Part shown: piece after piece, positions 39,824-48,404 of the stretch | Numbering within the stretch: the first letter of the stretch is position 1 | How the letters are laid out: each line of letters starts with the position of its first letter | Assembly (NCBI RefSeq): GCF_024623455.1 | Contig: NZ_JANIPJ010000015.1 | Location: 144,766-208,765, forward strand | Source of the DNA: Paenibacillus soyae | GTDB lineage: Bacteria > Bacillota > Bacilli > Paenibacillales > Paenibacillaceae | Reading direction: 5' to 3' | Length of the DNA stretch: 64,000 bases | Notes under the pieces: generated by a model | Told to the model about the DNA's origin: nothing | Databases searched by the model: none | Seen by the model: the letters and a program-made list of their open reading frames with translations, nothing else | Position numbers and translations under genes: made by a program

Positions 39824-40780
39824 ATGGAATCGTTAGGAGAGCTTCTGAAATCTTGGCCGGGAGGACGTTCGATATCGGAACGCGCGGAGAGCAAGCTGGC
39901 GGAGCTGATAGAGGATCCTTTGATCGTCAAGTTTATGGACAAATATCCCGGGGTCGATGAATCGACCATTCGACTGAACCTGAACCGTGTGCATCAATAC
40001 GTGACGGAATACCGGAATTGCTCGAGCTGCCCTGGCCTCGACGCTTGCCCGAACGATTATGAGGGTCATTACACCCTGCTGTCCGCCGAGACGCTTCACG
40101 GCGTCACGCAGATGTATGACCGCAAAGTGTCGTGCAAGAAGTATTTGGCCAGGCAGACGGAAGACGCGGTACGCAGCCGGATTCGAAGCTTCTATGTCGA
40201 TGACGCCGCGCTCCGGAGAGTGTACTCTTCCGATGATATATTGACCAAGGATTTGGAACGGGCGAAGGCGGTCGGGCAGGTGCTTCGCTATATCGATCGG
40301 ACCCGGGAGACGGGTCTTGGCCAGGAGGGGCTATATTTGGCCGGCCGGTTCGGCACGGGCAAGACGTTCCTCATGTGCTACCTGCTTCAAGAGCTGGCGA
40401 AGGCCGGTTACTCCGGCGTCATCGTCTATATGCCCGATTTCGTCGAGGATCTGAAGGTTCTGATGCATGATCCGGCAAAGCTGAAGGAAACGGTCGAGAT
40501 GATGAAATCCACGGATTTGCTCATCTTCGACGACATCGGGGCGGAAAACTTGAACCCTTGGGTGCGCGACCACGTGCTAGGCGCGATTCTGAACTACAGG
40601 ATGGAGCGCAAGCCGACCTTCTATACATCCAATTACGATCTGGACGCTCTGGAGAAGCATTTCAGCTTCACGAGCAAGGACGGCGACGAGCTTCACAAAG
40701 GACAACGGATCATGGATCGGATACGTCCCTATGTGGAGACGGTCATCGTGGCCGGCGAGAATAAGCGAGGCAAGAAGTAA
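39824..40780 (+). CDS. dnaI: Primosomal protein DnaI (helicase loader)
   Basis: AAA+ ATPase of 318 residues. An N-terminal zinc-binding region has C66, C69, C75 and C104 (with H82), which contacts the helicase; the C-terminal AAA+ domain has Walker A GRFGTGKT (174-181), Walker B LLIFDDIGAE and sensor FYTSNYD. DnaI loads the hexameric helicase onto DNA together with DnaB/DnaD. The strong purine-rich site GGGGGGAAGGAC precedes the ATG. It is the last gene of the dnaB-dnaI operon, ended by the terminator at 40801-40853. Confidence 0.95.
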   Translation: MESLGELLKSWPGGRSISERAESKLAELIEDPLIVKFMDKYPGVDESTIRLNLNRVHQYVTEYRNCSSCPGLDACPNDYEGHYTLLSAETLHGVTQMYDRKVSCKKYLARQTEDAVRSRIRSFYVDDAALRRVYSSDDILTKDLERAKAVGQVLRYIDRTRETGLGQEGLYLAGRFGTGKTFLMCYLLQELAKAGYSGVIVYMPDFVEDLKVLMHDPAKLKETVEMMKSTDLLIFDDIGAENLNPWVRDHVLGAILNYRMERKPTFYTSNYDLDALEKHFSFTSKDGDELHKGQRIMDRIRPYVETVIVAGENKRGKK

Positions 40781-40800
40781 CACGGAATTATATATGCGAA

Positions 40801-40853
40801 AGCGCCATGAGGTTGATTTATAATCAAACCTTATGGCGCTTATTATTTTTTTT
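40801..40853 (+). terminator. Rho-independent terminator of dnaB-dnaI
   Basis: AGCGCCATgAGGTTGATT pairs with AATCAAaCCTtATGGCGCT (two mismatches) and is followed by T-rich sequence ending in eight T. Confidence 0.9.
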
Positions 40854-40863
40854 GAAATAGGGA

Positions 40864-40892
40864 TTGACAGGAATTGGTGTAGGCTGTAATAT
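40864..40892 (+). promoter_or_regulatory. Sigma-A promoter of the sulfate importer operon
   Basis: A consensus -35 TTGACA (40864-40869) and TAATAT (40887-40892) with a 17-base spacer. Confidence 0.75.
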
Positions 40893-40898
40893 GCATTC

Positions 40899-40924
40899 AT
40901 AACCAACTAAACAGGTAGGAATAA
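40899..40924. promoter_or_regulatory. Possible CymR-like operator downstream of the sulfate promoter
   Basis: The stretch from ATAACCAACT to AGGTAGGAATAA has a partly symmetric CC-n-AC / GT-n-GG arrangement and a right end TAGGAAT like the GGAAT end of CymR sites as I recall them. It lies just downstream of the -10, a repressor position. Tentative. Confidence 0.25.
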
Positions 40925-40995
40925 TTGTTTAATGACCGGACGAACCGGAATTAACGTCGGCCTATCTCTAAACAAATATTCATAGGGGTGTAGAG

Positions 40996-42120
40996 ATGAT
41001 GAAAACAAAATCGGTTCGTCTTCATGCATTAATCGTATTCGTAGTAATGGCAGTACTGCTCGCCGCATGCGGCAGCAACGCAGGTTCGAATGGCGGAAAC
41101 GGCGGAGTGACGGGGAACGCAGCTTCGCCATCGCCGACAAGCGGCGCATCGGAAGCGCCTGCCGATAATAAAGAGCCATTGCCTCCAGTGAAATTGCTCA
41201 ACGTGTCCTACGATCCGACTCGCGAGCTGTATGTGGAGTTCAACAAGGCATTCGCCGACTATTGGCTGAAGGAAAAAAATCAGAAGGTCGAAATCGATCA
41301 ATCGCATGGCGGATCCGGCAAGCAAGCCAGGGCGGTCGTCGACGGACTGGAAGCCGACGTCGTGACGCTGGCGCTTGGCTACGACATTGACGCGCTGCAG
41401 GAAAAGGAGCTGCTCGATCAAGACTGGCAGAAGCAGTTCGAGCTAAACAGCTCGCCTTACACGTCCACAATCGTGTTCCTTGTACGCAAAGGCAATCCGA
41501 AAGGAATTAAGGACTGGAACGACCTGCTGAAGGAAGGCGTCGAAGTCATTACCCCGAATCCAAAGACTTCGGGAGGAGCACGCTGGAACTACCTCGCCGC
41601 ATGGGGGTACGCGCTGAAGCACAACAACAACGACGAAGCGGCCGCCAAGGACTTCGTGACGAAGCTGTTCAAGAACGTGCCGGTACTGGATACGGGAGCG
41701 CGCGGTTCCACAACGACGTTTGTAGAGCGCGGCATCGGCGACGTGCTGCTTGCTTGGGAGAATGAAGCATACCTCTCGATTAATGAGCTTGGTCCGGATG
41801 AATTCGACATCGTGTATCCTTCGCTCAGCATTCTGGCCGAACCGCCGGTAGCTGTAGTCGACAAAGTCGTGGACAAACGCGGAACGCGGGAAGTGGCTGA
41901 AGCATACTTGCAGTATCTGTACAGCGAAGAAGGCCAACGAATCGCGGGCAAAAACTACTACAGACCGACGAATGAAACGATAGCGGCGGAATTCAAAGAC
42001 CAGTTCCCAGAGCTCGAGCTGCTTCAGATCGACAAGGATTTTGGCGGATGGACGGAAGCGCAGACGAAGCATTTCGCGGACGGAGGCGTCTTCGACCAAA
42101 TCTATACGCCGGGCGCGTAA
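40996..42120 (+). CDS. sbp: Sulfate/thiosulfate ABC importer substrate-binding lipoprotein
   Basis: Protein of 374 residues: lipoprotein signal (LLAAC, C25), a Gly/Asn/Ser/Pro linker of about 35 residues, then a sulfate-binding fold with LLNVSYDPTRELYVEFNKAF, QSHGGSGKQARAVVDGLEADVVTLAL and NPKTSGGARWNYLAAW, all family blocks of Sbp/CysP. It binds sulfate or thiosulfate outside the cell and passes it to CysT/CysW. GGGGTG precedes ATG-ATG at 40996. First gene of the operon, with its own sigma-A promoter. Confidence 0.94.
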   Translation: MMKTKSVRLHALIVFVVMAVLLAACGSNAGSNGGNGGVTGNAASPSPTSGASEAPADNKEPLPPVKLLNVSYDPTRELYVEFNKAFADYWLKEKNQKVEIDQSHGGSGKQARAVVDGLEADVVTLALGYDIDALQEKELLDQDWQKQFELNSSPYTSTIVFLVRKGNPKGIKDWNDLLKEGVEVITPNPKTSGGARWNYLAAWGYALKHNNNDEAAAKDFVTKLFKNVPVLDTGARGSTTTFVERGIGDVLLAWENEAYLSINELGPDEFDIVYPSLSILAEPPVAVVDKVVDKRGTREVAEAYLQYLYSEEGQRIAGKNYYRPTNETIAAEFKDQFPELELLQIDKDFGGWTEAQTKHFADGGVFDQIYTPGA

Positions 42121-42154
42121 TGGCGATCTCAACAAAGAGCGGAGCTGACTTCAC

Positions 42155-42991
42155 ATGAAAGGTTCCAATAATAAAAAGGTGCTGCCGGGCTTCGGCATAT
42201 CGTTGGGCTTTACGTTGTTCTACTTGAGCCTGATCGTGCTGATCCCGCTGGCGGGCATTTTCTTCAAATCGTTTGAGCTCACCTGGGCGGAGTTCTGGGC
42301 CGCGGTGACGAATCCAAGGGTTCTGGCTTCGTACCGTATCAGCTTCGGCTCCGCCCTCTGGGCCGGTCTTATCAACGCCGTATTCGGCCTGCTGATCGCT
42401 TGGGTTCTAGTGCGATACCGGTTCCCGGGCAAGAAGCTGATCGACAGCCTTGTGGACATTCCGTTCGCTCTGCCGACAGCCGTAGCCGGCATCGCGCTGA
42501 CGACGATTTATGCCAAGTCGGGCTGGATCGGTTCGCTGCTCGATCCGCTTGGCATCAAGATCGCGTATACGCAGGCGGGCATTACGATCGCTCTTATTTT
42601 TATCGGGTTGCCCTTCGTCGTCCGGACGGTCCAGCCGGTCCTTCAGGATTTCGAGAGAGAGATGGAGGACGCGGCGGCTACCCTCGGCGCTTATCGGTTC
42701 CGAACGTTCCGGAAAGTCATTCTCCCGGAGCTGATGCCCGCCTTGCTTACGGGCTTCGCGCTGGCGTTCGCCAGAGGGATCGGCGAATACGGATCGGTCG
42801 TCTTCATCTCCGGCAACATGCCGATGAAGACGGAGATCGCGCCGCTTCTCATCATGACGAAGCTCGAGCAATACGACTACGCGGGAGCGACGGCGATTGC
42901 GGCCGTCATGCTGATCGTATCGTTCATCCTGCTTCTGATCATCAACCTGCTGCAATGGCGCATGCAGAGAAAGGCGGCCGCCAATGCTTAA
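42155..42991 (+). CDS. cysT: Sulfate ABC importer permease CysT
   Basis: Protein of 278 residues with six membrane helices. Family blocks: DIPFALPTAVAGIALTTIYAKSGWIG, and the EAA-type loop EDAAATLGAYRFRTFRKVILPELMPALLTGFALAFARGIGEYGSVVFISGNMP. GGAG is 10 bases before the ATG. It forms the sulfate channel with CysW. Confidence 0.95.
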   Translation: MKGSNNKKVLPGFGISLGFTLFYLSLIVLIPLAGIFFKSFELTWAEFWAAVTNPRVLASYRISFGSALWAGLINAVFGLLIAWVLVRYRFPGKKLIDSLVDIPFALPTAVAGIALTTIYAKSGWIGSLLDPLGIKIAYTQAGITIALIFIGLPFVVRTVQPVLQDFEREMEDAAATLGAYRFRTFRKVILPELMPALLTGFALAFARGIGEYGSVVFISGNMPMKTEIAPLLIMTKLEQYDYAGATAIAAVMLIVSFILLLIINLLQWRMQRKAAANA

Positions 42992-43042
42992 CAGGAATCG
43001 AGTTCAAGCTGCCGGCGTTATAGCGGCAAGGAGGTGCGGCCG

Positions 43043-43903
43043 ATGGCAGGCGCGGTAACCGTGTTCAGCAAAGAGGATGTGAAGAGGCCGAAGCACAGCA
43101 CGGAGCATCCCGTCGTCCAATGGCTTTTGATCGGTCTGGCTTTATTGTTCCTGGCTTTGGTCGTTCTGCTTCCGCTCGCGTCGGTATTCGTGGAAGCTCT
43201 GCGCAAAGGAGTCGGCGTATATATCGATGCGTTGACGGAGCCCGATGCTTTGTCCGCTTTGAAGCTGACTTTGATCGTGGCGCTCATCGCGGTTCCCGCG
43301 AATACGATTTTCGGCGTGGCAGCCGCTTGGGCTATTAGTAAATTCAAGTTCCGCGGCAAAAATTTCCTGATCACGCTGATCGACTTGCCGTTTGCCGTGT
43401 CGCCTGTTATAGCGGGGCTAATCTATATGCTGATGTTCGGGGCGCAAGGTTTTTTCGGTCCGTGGCTCAGCGATAACGGCATTCAGATCATGTTCGCGGT
43501 GCCTGGGATCGTGTTAGCGACCATCTTCGTCACGGTTCCGTTCGTCGCGAGGGAACTGATCCCGCTAATGCAAGCTCAGGGAGTGCAAGAAGAGGAGGCC
43601 GCTTCGGTGCTCGGCGCCAAAGGCTGGTCGATCTTCTGGCGGGTAACGCTGCCGAACATCAAGTGGGGACTGCTGTACGGCGTTATTCTCAGCAACGCTA
43701 GAGCAATGGGAGAGTTCGGGGCCGTATCGGTCGTATCCGGACATATCCGCGGTCAGACGAATACGCTGCCGCTGCACGTCGAAATTTTGTATAACGAGTA
43801 TCAGTTCTCGGCTTCGTTTGCCGTCGCTTCTCTGCTCGTCATGCTGGCCGTCGTCACGTTAATTGTCAAAGCGATTGTAGAACGGAAATCATCTTCTCAT
43901 TGA
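43043..43903 (+). CDS. cysW: Sulfate ABC importer permease CysW
   Basis: Protein of 286 residues with six membrane helices; blocks DLPFAVSPVIAGLIYMLMFG and EEEAASVLGAKGWSIFWRVTLP (EAA loop), then SNARAMGEFGAVSVVSGHIRG. AAGGAGG lies 8 bases before the ATG at 43043; a GTG at 43034 overlaps that site and is not used. CysA, the ATPase that normally follows, is replaced here by a yezD-like gene. Confidence 0.95.
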   Translation: MAGAVTVFSKEDVKRPKHSTEHPVVQWLLIGLALLFLALVVLLPLASVFVEALRKGVGVYIDALTEPDALSALKLTLIVALIAVPANTIFGVAAAWAISKFKFRGKNFLITLIDLPFAVSPVIAGLIYMLMFGAQGFFGPWLSDNGIQIMFAVPGIVLATIFVTVPFVARELIPLMQAQGVQEEEAASVLGAKGWSIFWRVTLPNIKWGLLYGVILSNARAMGEFGAVSVVSGHIRGQTNTLPLHVEILYNEYQFSASFAVASLLVMLAVVTLIVKAIVERKSSSH

Positions 43904-43962
43904 TATCCGCATATCATTTACAAGTAAATCCGACTTACCTGATCAAAATTGGAGGGATTATT

Positions 43963-44223
43963 ATGGCAAAACCGTTCGAAGTGGATGAAGTGTGGCAAGA
44001 TCGTATTTTGGGTCAGGTAGCGGGCATGCAGTACGGGCAAGTCATTATTACCGTTCACGACGGCCGGATCGTGCAGATCGACCGTACGGAGAGAACGAGG
44101 TACGACGCCGCGCCAGCCCAGAAGCAGCAGCCAGCGGAAGCCTCCGCGGTGTCAGGCTCTGCCGACGCCAAACGCCGAAGAAGCGCCGCGGAAGATAATA
44201 ATCAATGGAAAGCAGCGCAATAG
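43963..44223 (+). CDS. yezD: YezD-like small protein (DUF2292)
   Basis: Protein of 86 residues. The N-terminal 45 residues (VWQDRILGQVAGMQYGQVII, HDGRIVQIDRTERTR) match the short YezD/DUF2292 family, and a longer Ala/Gln/Lys-rich tail follows. This family often accompanies sulfate or cysteine genes; its function is unknown. It starts 59 bases after cysW with GGAGGG 6 bases upstream and ends at a bidirectional terminator, so it belongs to the sulfate operon. Confidence 0.8.
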   Translation: MAKPFEVDEVWQDRILGQVAGMQYGQVIITVHDGRIVQIDRTERTRYDAAPAQKQQPAEASAVSGSADAKRRRSAAEDNNQWKAAQ

Positions 44224-44243
44224 CCATTATCCATACGAACGTA

Positions 44244-44291
44244 AAGAAGCTCCGCAGCCGACCGGTTAACCCGGCAAGCGCGGAGCTTCTT
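44244..44291. terminator. Bidirectional terminator after yezD
   Basis: AAGAAGCTCCGC and GCGGAGCTTCTT form a 12-bp perfect stem enclosing a second small hairpin (CCGG...CCGG). Confidence 0.85.
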
Positions 44292-44301
44292 GTCTCTCCT
44301 C

Positions 44302-44448
44302 TTAGGAGATGATGAATTTCACGATAACCGCGACCGCGAATACAACGGTCATAAAAATCAGCATGCCGCCGAAACCGAAAACAACATCCATCAAGTCGTG
44401 GCGCGGCTCTTCGTTATAATGTTCGCGCGGGTCTCTTACATTCTCCAT
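44302..44448 (-). CDS. 48-residue single-pass membrane protein
   Basis: An ATG at 44448 with AAGGAGG 9 bases upstream opens a frame of 48 codons. The protein has a hydrophilic acidic/basic N-terminal half (MENVRDPREHYNEEPRHDLM) and one membrane helix (about 22-46) rich in Val, Phe and Gly, ending KFIIS. The strong ribosome site and its position against a bidirectional terminator argue that it is real. No family recognised; small single-pass proteins of this layout often modulate membrane complexes. Confidence 0.7.
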   Translation of the reverse strand: MENVRDPREHYNEEPRHDLMDVVFGFGGMLIFMTVVFAVAVIVKFIIS

Positions 44449-44576
44449 CGTTGACGTCCTCCTTCAAGGCTTGCAGGGCAAACCATTCGCCGTAAGCATT
44501 CGCTCAAGATTCTTTCAATAGTATACCCAAACTTTCGAACAAATGTAAAGAAGGAACCAGTGACAATTGTAAGGTA

Positions 44577-44742
44577 GTTCAAAAAGTCCACTTTTGATCA
44601 CGAAGCAAATCAGGAAGCTTATCCGACGTCGAATATCGAATTCAGCCGGAACTTCCGGTACTCACGTAGCTCCACTACGCTCCGTTCCTCATTTCCTAGC
44701 TTCATCCGATCTTCACGGTGCTGAAAACTGAACTTTTTGAAC
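44577..44742. repeat. Inverted-repeat intergenic element, copy 1
   Basis: A 166-base element with terminal inverted repeats beginning GTTCAAAAAGTCCACTTTT and ending in AACTTTTTGAAC. The interior holds CCGGAACTTCCGG and ACGTAGctccaCTACG hairpins. It closely matches the element at 49462-49628 over its whole length. No reading frame is conserved between the copies. It occupies most of the 371-base gap before uvrC; no target-site duplication is evident. Confidence 0.85.
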
Positions 44743-44819
44743 GTGATTTATAAGACAAAACCGCGGCCGAGTGTGATAAAATGTGAGCATGTCGAATGGG
44801 GACCGGAAGGAGGCCGAGA

Positions 44820-46673
44820 ATGGCGGAAGAGATGGGGAACAATCAAATAATGGATGCCGAGGCCGCGAAAGAGCGGATTCGGAACAAGCTCGCCTTGCTG
44901 CCGGACAAACCGGGCTGTTATCTGATGAAAAACCGGGACGGCGTCATTATATATGTAGGAAAAGCCAAAGTATTAAAAAATAGAGTCCGTTCTTATTTCA
45001 TAGGAAGTCATAACGGTAAAACGCAGCGGCTCGTGTCGGAGATCGTGGATTTCGAGTTCATCGTAACGGCGAGCAATATGGAGGCGCTCATTCTGGAGTG
45101 CAACCTGATCAAGCAGCATCATCCGCGGTACAACGTGCTGCTTAAGGATGACAAAACCTTTCCTTATATTAAAATAACGAACGAAAAACATCCGAAGCTG
45201 GAGGTCACGCGAAGAATCGTGAAGGACAAGGGCAAATATTTCGGCCCCTACCCGAACGCTTTCGCAGCCCAGCAAACGAAGAAGCTGCTCGACCGTCTAT
45301 ATCCGCTGCGTAAATGCAACACGCTGCCGGATAAGGTCTGTCTATATTATCATATGGGCCAATGCGTGGCGCCTTGCGAATATGACGTCGAACAAGCGAC
45401 CTACGACGCGATGATCTCCGAGATTACCAAGTTCCTGAACGGCGGCGAGGATATCGTAAAGGCCGAGCTCGAGCGCAAGATGCAGGCGGCCGCCGAAGCG
45501 CTGGAGTTCGAGCGGGCCAAGGAGTTTCGCGACCAGCTGGTCGCGATCGACGCGGTCATGGAGAAGCAGAAGATCTCCATGTCCGACGCGATGGACCGCG
45601 ACATCTTCGGCTATGCGGTCGATAAGGGCTGGATGTGCGTGCAAATTCTGTACATGCGCAAAGGGAAAATCACCGAACGCCACGGAACAACCTTCCCTTA
45701 TTATGGGGAAGAATACGATGACTTCATGACGTTCGTGACGCAATATTACAGCGATAATCCGGCGCTGCCGAAGCAAATTTTGCTCCCGCATCCGCCCGAG
45801 CAGGATGCCGAGCATGAAGAAGAGGTGATCGCTTCCCTTCACAGCTGGCTGAAGGTGAAGGTGCTTATGCCGCAACGGGGGCGCAAGAGCGAGGTCGTCA
45901 GCATGGCGCTCGACAACGCCCGGGTCATGCTGGAGGAGAAGTTCCGGTTGATCGAGAGAGACGAGCAGCGCAGCGTCAAGGCGTCCCAATCGCTAGCCGG
46001 ATGGCTGGGTCTTGAGCATGTGAAGCGGATCGAAGCGTTCGATAACTCGAACATTCAAGGCACGAATCCCGTTTCCGCGATGGTCGTCTTCACGGACGGC
46101 AAGCCGGACCGCAAGGAATACCGCAAATATAAGGTGAAGACGGTCGAAGGGCCGGACGATTACGAAACGATGCGCGAGGTCGTGCGGAGACGGTACGAGC
46201 GAGTGCTGAAGGAAGGGCTGACGCGGCCCGATCTGATCGTCGTGGACGGCGGCAAAGGCCAAATCGCCGCGGCGCTGGACGTGCTGGAGAACGAGCTGGG
46301 CTTATTCATTCCGGTCTGCGGCCTTGTGAAGGACGCGAAGCATAAGACGGCTCAGCTGATGACGGGCGACCCGGCGGAGATCGTGCCGCTGCCGCGCGAC
46401 AGCCAGGAGTTTTATTTGCTCCAGCGGATTCAGGAGGAGGTGCATCGCTTCGCCATCACGTTCCATCGCGAACAGAGAGCGAAGTCGATGGTCGAGTCGA
46501 AGCTCGACGGCATACCAGGCATTGGCGAGAAACGCCGCAAGGCGCTGCTGAAGCATTTCGGATCGCTCAAAAAAATAAGAGAGGCCTCCGTCGAAGACTT
46601 CAGGCCTCTCTCGATCGGCGAGAAGCTCGCCGGCGAAATTATTGCTGCTCTGCGGGATGAATCGTCGACCTAG
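44820..46673 (+). CDS. uvrC: Excinuclease ABC subunit C
   Basis: Protein of 617 residues: N-terminal GIY-YIG nuclease (about 20-100, GCYLMKNRDGVIIYVGKAK), cysteine block with MGQCVAPC, UVR domain (about 208-243, EALEFERAKEFRDQL), RNase H-like C-terminal nuclease (DNSNIQGTNPVSAMVVF, LIVVDGGKGQ) and a helix-hairpin-helix end (IPGIGEKRRKALLKHFGS). It makes both incisions in nucleotide excision repair with UvrA and UvrB. Start: ATG at 44820 with AAGGAGG 6 bases upstream. Its last 35 bases overlap the end of the convergent CPBP protease gene. Confidence 0.96.
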   Translation: MAEEMGNNQIMDAEAAKERIRNKLALLPDKPGCYLMKNRDGVIIYVGKAKVLKNRVRSYFIGSHNGKTQRLVSEIVDFEFIVTASNMEALILECNLIKQHHPRYNVLLKDDKTFPYIKITNEKHPKLEVTRRIVKDKGKYFGPYPNAFAAQQTKKLLDRLYPLRKCNTLPDKVCLYYHMGQCVAPCEYDVEQATYDAMISEITKFLNGGEDIVKAELERKMQAAAEALEFERAKEFRDQLVAIDAVMEKQKISMSDAMDRDIFGYAVDKGWMCVQILYMRKGKITERHGTTFPYYGEEYDDFMTFVTQYYSDNPALPKQILLPHPPEQDAEHEEEVIASLHSWLKVKVLMPQRGRKSEVVSMALDNARVMLEEKFRLIERDEQRSVKASQSLAGWLGLEHVKRIEAFDNSNIQGTNPVSAMVVFTDGKPDRKEYRKYKVKTVEGPDDYETMREVVRRRYERVLKEGLTRPDLIVVDGGKGQIAAALDVLENELGLFIPVCGLVKDAKHKTAQLMTGDPAEIVPLPRDSQEFYLLQRIQEEVHRFAITFHREQRAKSMVESKLDGIPGIGEKRRKALLKHFGSLKKIREASVEDFRPLSIGEKLAGEIIAALRDESST

Positions 46674-48276
46674 TCGGCGGATTCGTCCCTTTTCTTTTGC
46701 TCCATTCCCGAAGGATATAGGCAATGGGGACAGGCAGCAGGATGAAGACGATCGCGGATACGATATTCACCGTTCCCCCGATCAGGAACAGCGAGCTGCC
46801 GACCGCGACGCTGTTAAAGATCGCGTGGGTGAACATGGCCGTAATGAAGCCGTACCGCACGAAGATAAAGCTGAAGATTAAGCCGACGACCATCAGCTCG
46901 AACAGCCTTGTGGTAGCCGGATAGAACGGATACATGACGTGGCCGAGCGCCCAGAACAACGTAGGCAGAATGGCGGCAGCAAACGTATGGCGGAACCATC
47001 GGCGGAATAAGCCGATGCCGAAAAACCGGAAGACGGCTTCCTCCGAGATGGCGGCCGCCCAGGCCAGCACGGGCATAAGCCATAATGCGCTCATGTTGTA
47101 TGGCGACATGGCGACGTCGCTTGCCCCCCAAGTGCCGATCAGCTTTCCAAGCGCCAGGAAAATCAGCGGCTGCAAGCCGAGCAGGATCGCGGCGAACAAG
47201 TAGGAGAGGCCCATACTTCGCCAAATGTAATCGCCATAACCGGCATCCTTCAATCGCGGCCACAGCCTGCGCCCTTGCGCCTTCCATAAGCCGTCGCCTC
47301 CCACAATCGAGAAGTAGACGGAAGCGGCCATAGCGACCGATAAGATAATGGTCGTGACGACAACGGAAATTTCCAAGATGCCGCCGCCGAAATGGAGCTC
47401 GCCTTGCGACGCGATGACGCCATCCATGACGCCGAGATTCATAATGACGTAAGTAACGAAGAACACGACGGTAAGCACGATGCCGTAAGTGAAGGATGTC
47501 CACCCGCGATATAGAATAGCGTAGATAATCGCAAGCACCCCGAGCACGAAGCTCATGAAGCCGTAACCGATTCCGGTCAGCCAGCCTGCGATGGAATCCT
47601 GTTTGTCCACGTAACGCTTATAATCGTCCGGCACATCGAAGACCGGCTTGAATTTCGTTAGGACGGGAGCTCCGTTCACGATCTGCGCGTTCGTATCCAG
47701 GGTCAGGCGCGCTTCGCCGATGGAGGCGCCGTCCAGATCGGCTGTGAGATCGCCGTCCTCATTTCTTCCCGAGAATAACCATTTACCGCTTTGCGGCTGC
47801 TTTTCGCTCCAGTAGTCCGCAACCATTTCCTGGGCTTCCTCCGGATCCAGAAGCTCCGCTCCTATGTAATAGCTCCAAGCGACGATCTCGTTCGTATACA
47901 TATGGACGTAAACGAAGCCATAATCGCCGCTGCCGTCTTCAAACGCCAAATTGACTTGGAACGTATCGACGGGGAACTGTTCGTCATATTGCTTCTCGTA
48001 GTCCTTGAGCAGCTTTTCCTTGGACAAGTAACCGGCTAGCAGCTTGTCGGACTGATGGACAACACGCGAAGCTTCGACCTCGGATCCGGTCTGTTCTTCC
48101 ACGAACGCGACGGCCGCTTCCTCCGCCGAGCTTTTCGCAATGACTTCGCCTCCGTAAGGGTTCTCCTTGACGGACTGAACGGAAGGAACGATTTCCGCGA
48201 CGGCAAATACGATTACGAAGAGGAGCGCGGCTATCCAATACTTTTTCCATTCGTTCCGTTTAATCAGTTCAACCAT
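46639..48276 (-). CDS. CPBP (CAAX/Abi) family intramembrane protease with extended N-terminus
   Basis: Protein of 545 residues. One N-terminal membrane helix (about 15-32), an extracytoplasmic region of about 200 residues, then eight or so membrane helices. The protease motifs are EEAVFR (motif 1), FWALGH (motif 2) and HAIFN (motif 3), which place the metal ligands. The extracytoplasmic insertion is unusual for CPBP proteins, which are mostly 200-300 residues. Start ATG at 48276 with GAGGTGA upstream. Substrate unknown. Confidence 0.87.
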   Translation of the reverse strand: MVELIKRNEWKKYWIAALLFVIVFAVAEIVPSVQSVKENPYGGEVIAKSSAEEAAVAFVEEQTGSEVEASRVVHQSDKLLAGYLSKEKLLKDYEKQYDEQFPVDTFQVNLAFEDGSGDYGFVYVHMYTNEIVAWSYYIGAELLDPEEAQEMVADYWSEKQPQSGKWLFSGRNEDGDLTADLDGASIGEARLTLDTNAQIVNGAPVLTKFKPVFDVPDDYKRYVDKQDSIAGWLTGIGYGFMSFVLGVLAIIYAILYRGWTSFTYGIVLTVVFFVTYVIMNLGVMDGVIASQGELHFGGGILEISVVVTTIILSVAMAASVYFSIVGGDGLWKAQGRRLWPRLKDAGYGDYIWRSMGLSYLFAAILLGLQPLIFLALGKLIGTWGASDVAMSPYNMSALWLMPVLAWAAAISEEAVFRFFGIGLFRRWFRHTFAAAILPTLFWALGHVMYPFYPATTRLFELMVVGLIFSFIFVRYGFITAMFTHAIFNSVAVGSSLFLIGGTVNIVSAIVFILLPVPIAYILREWSKRKGTNPPTRSTIHPAEQQ

Positions 48277-48404
48277 TCGTTCACCTCTGCATGACAAATT
48301 GAGAATAACCTTACCCTACCATATCACATGATTGTCTAAATTATCCATCCTTTCGTATATTGCGCCGCCGCGGATTCAAGGCTCAGGTTATGGCAATAAT
48401 GTAA

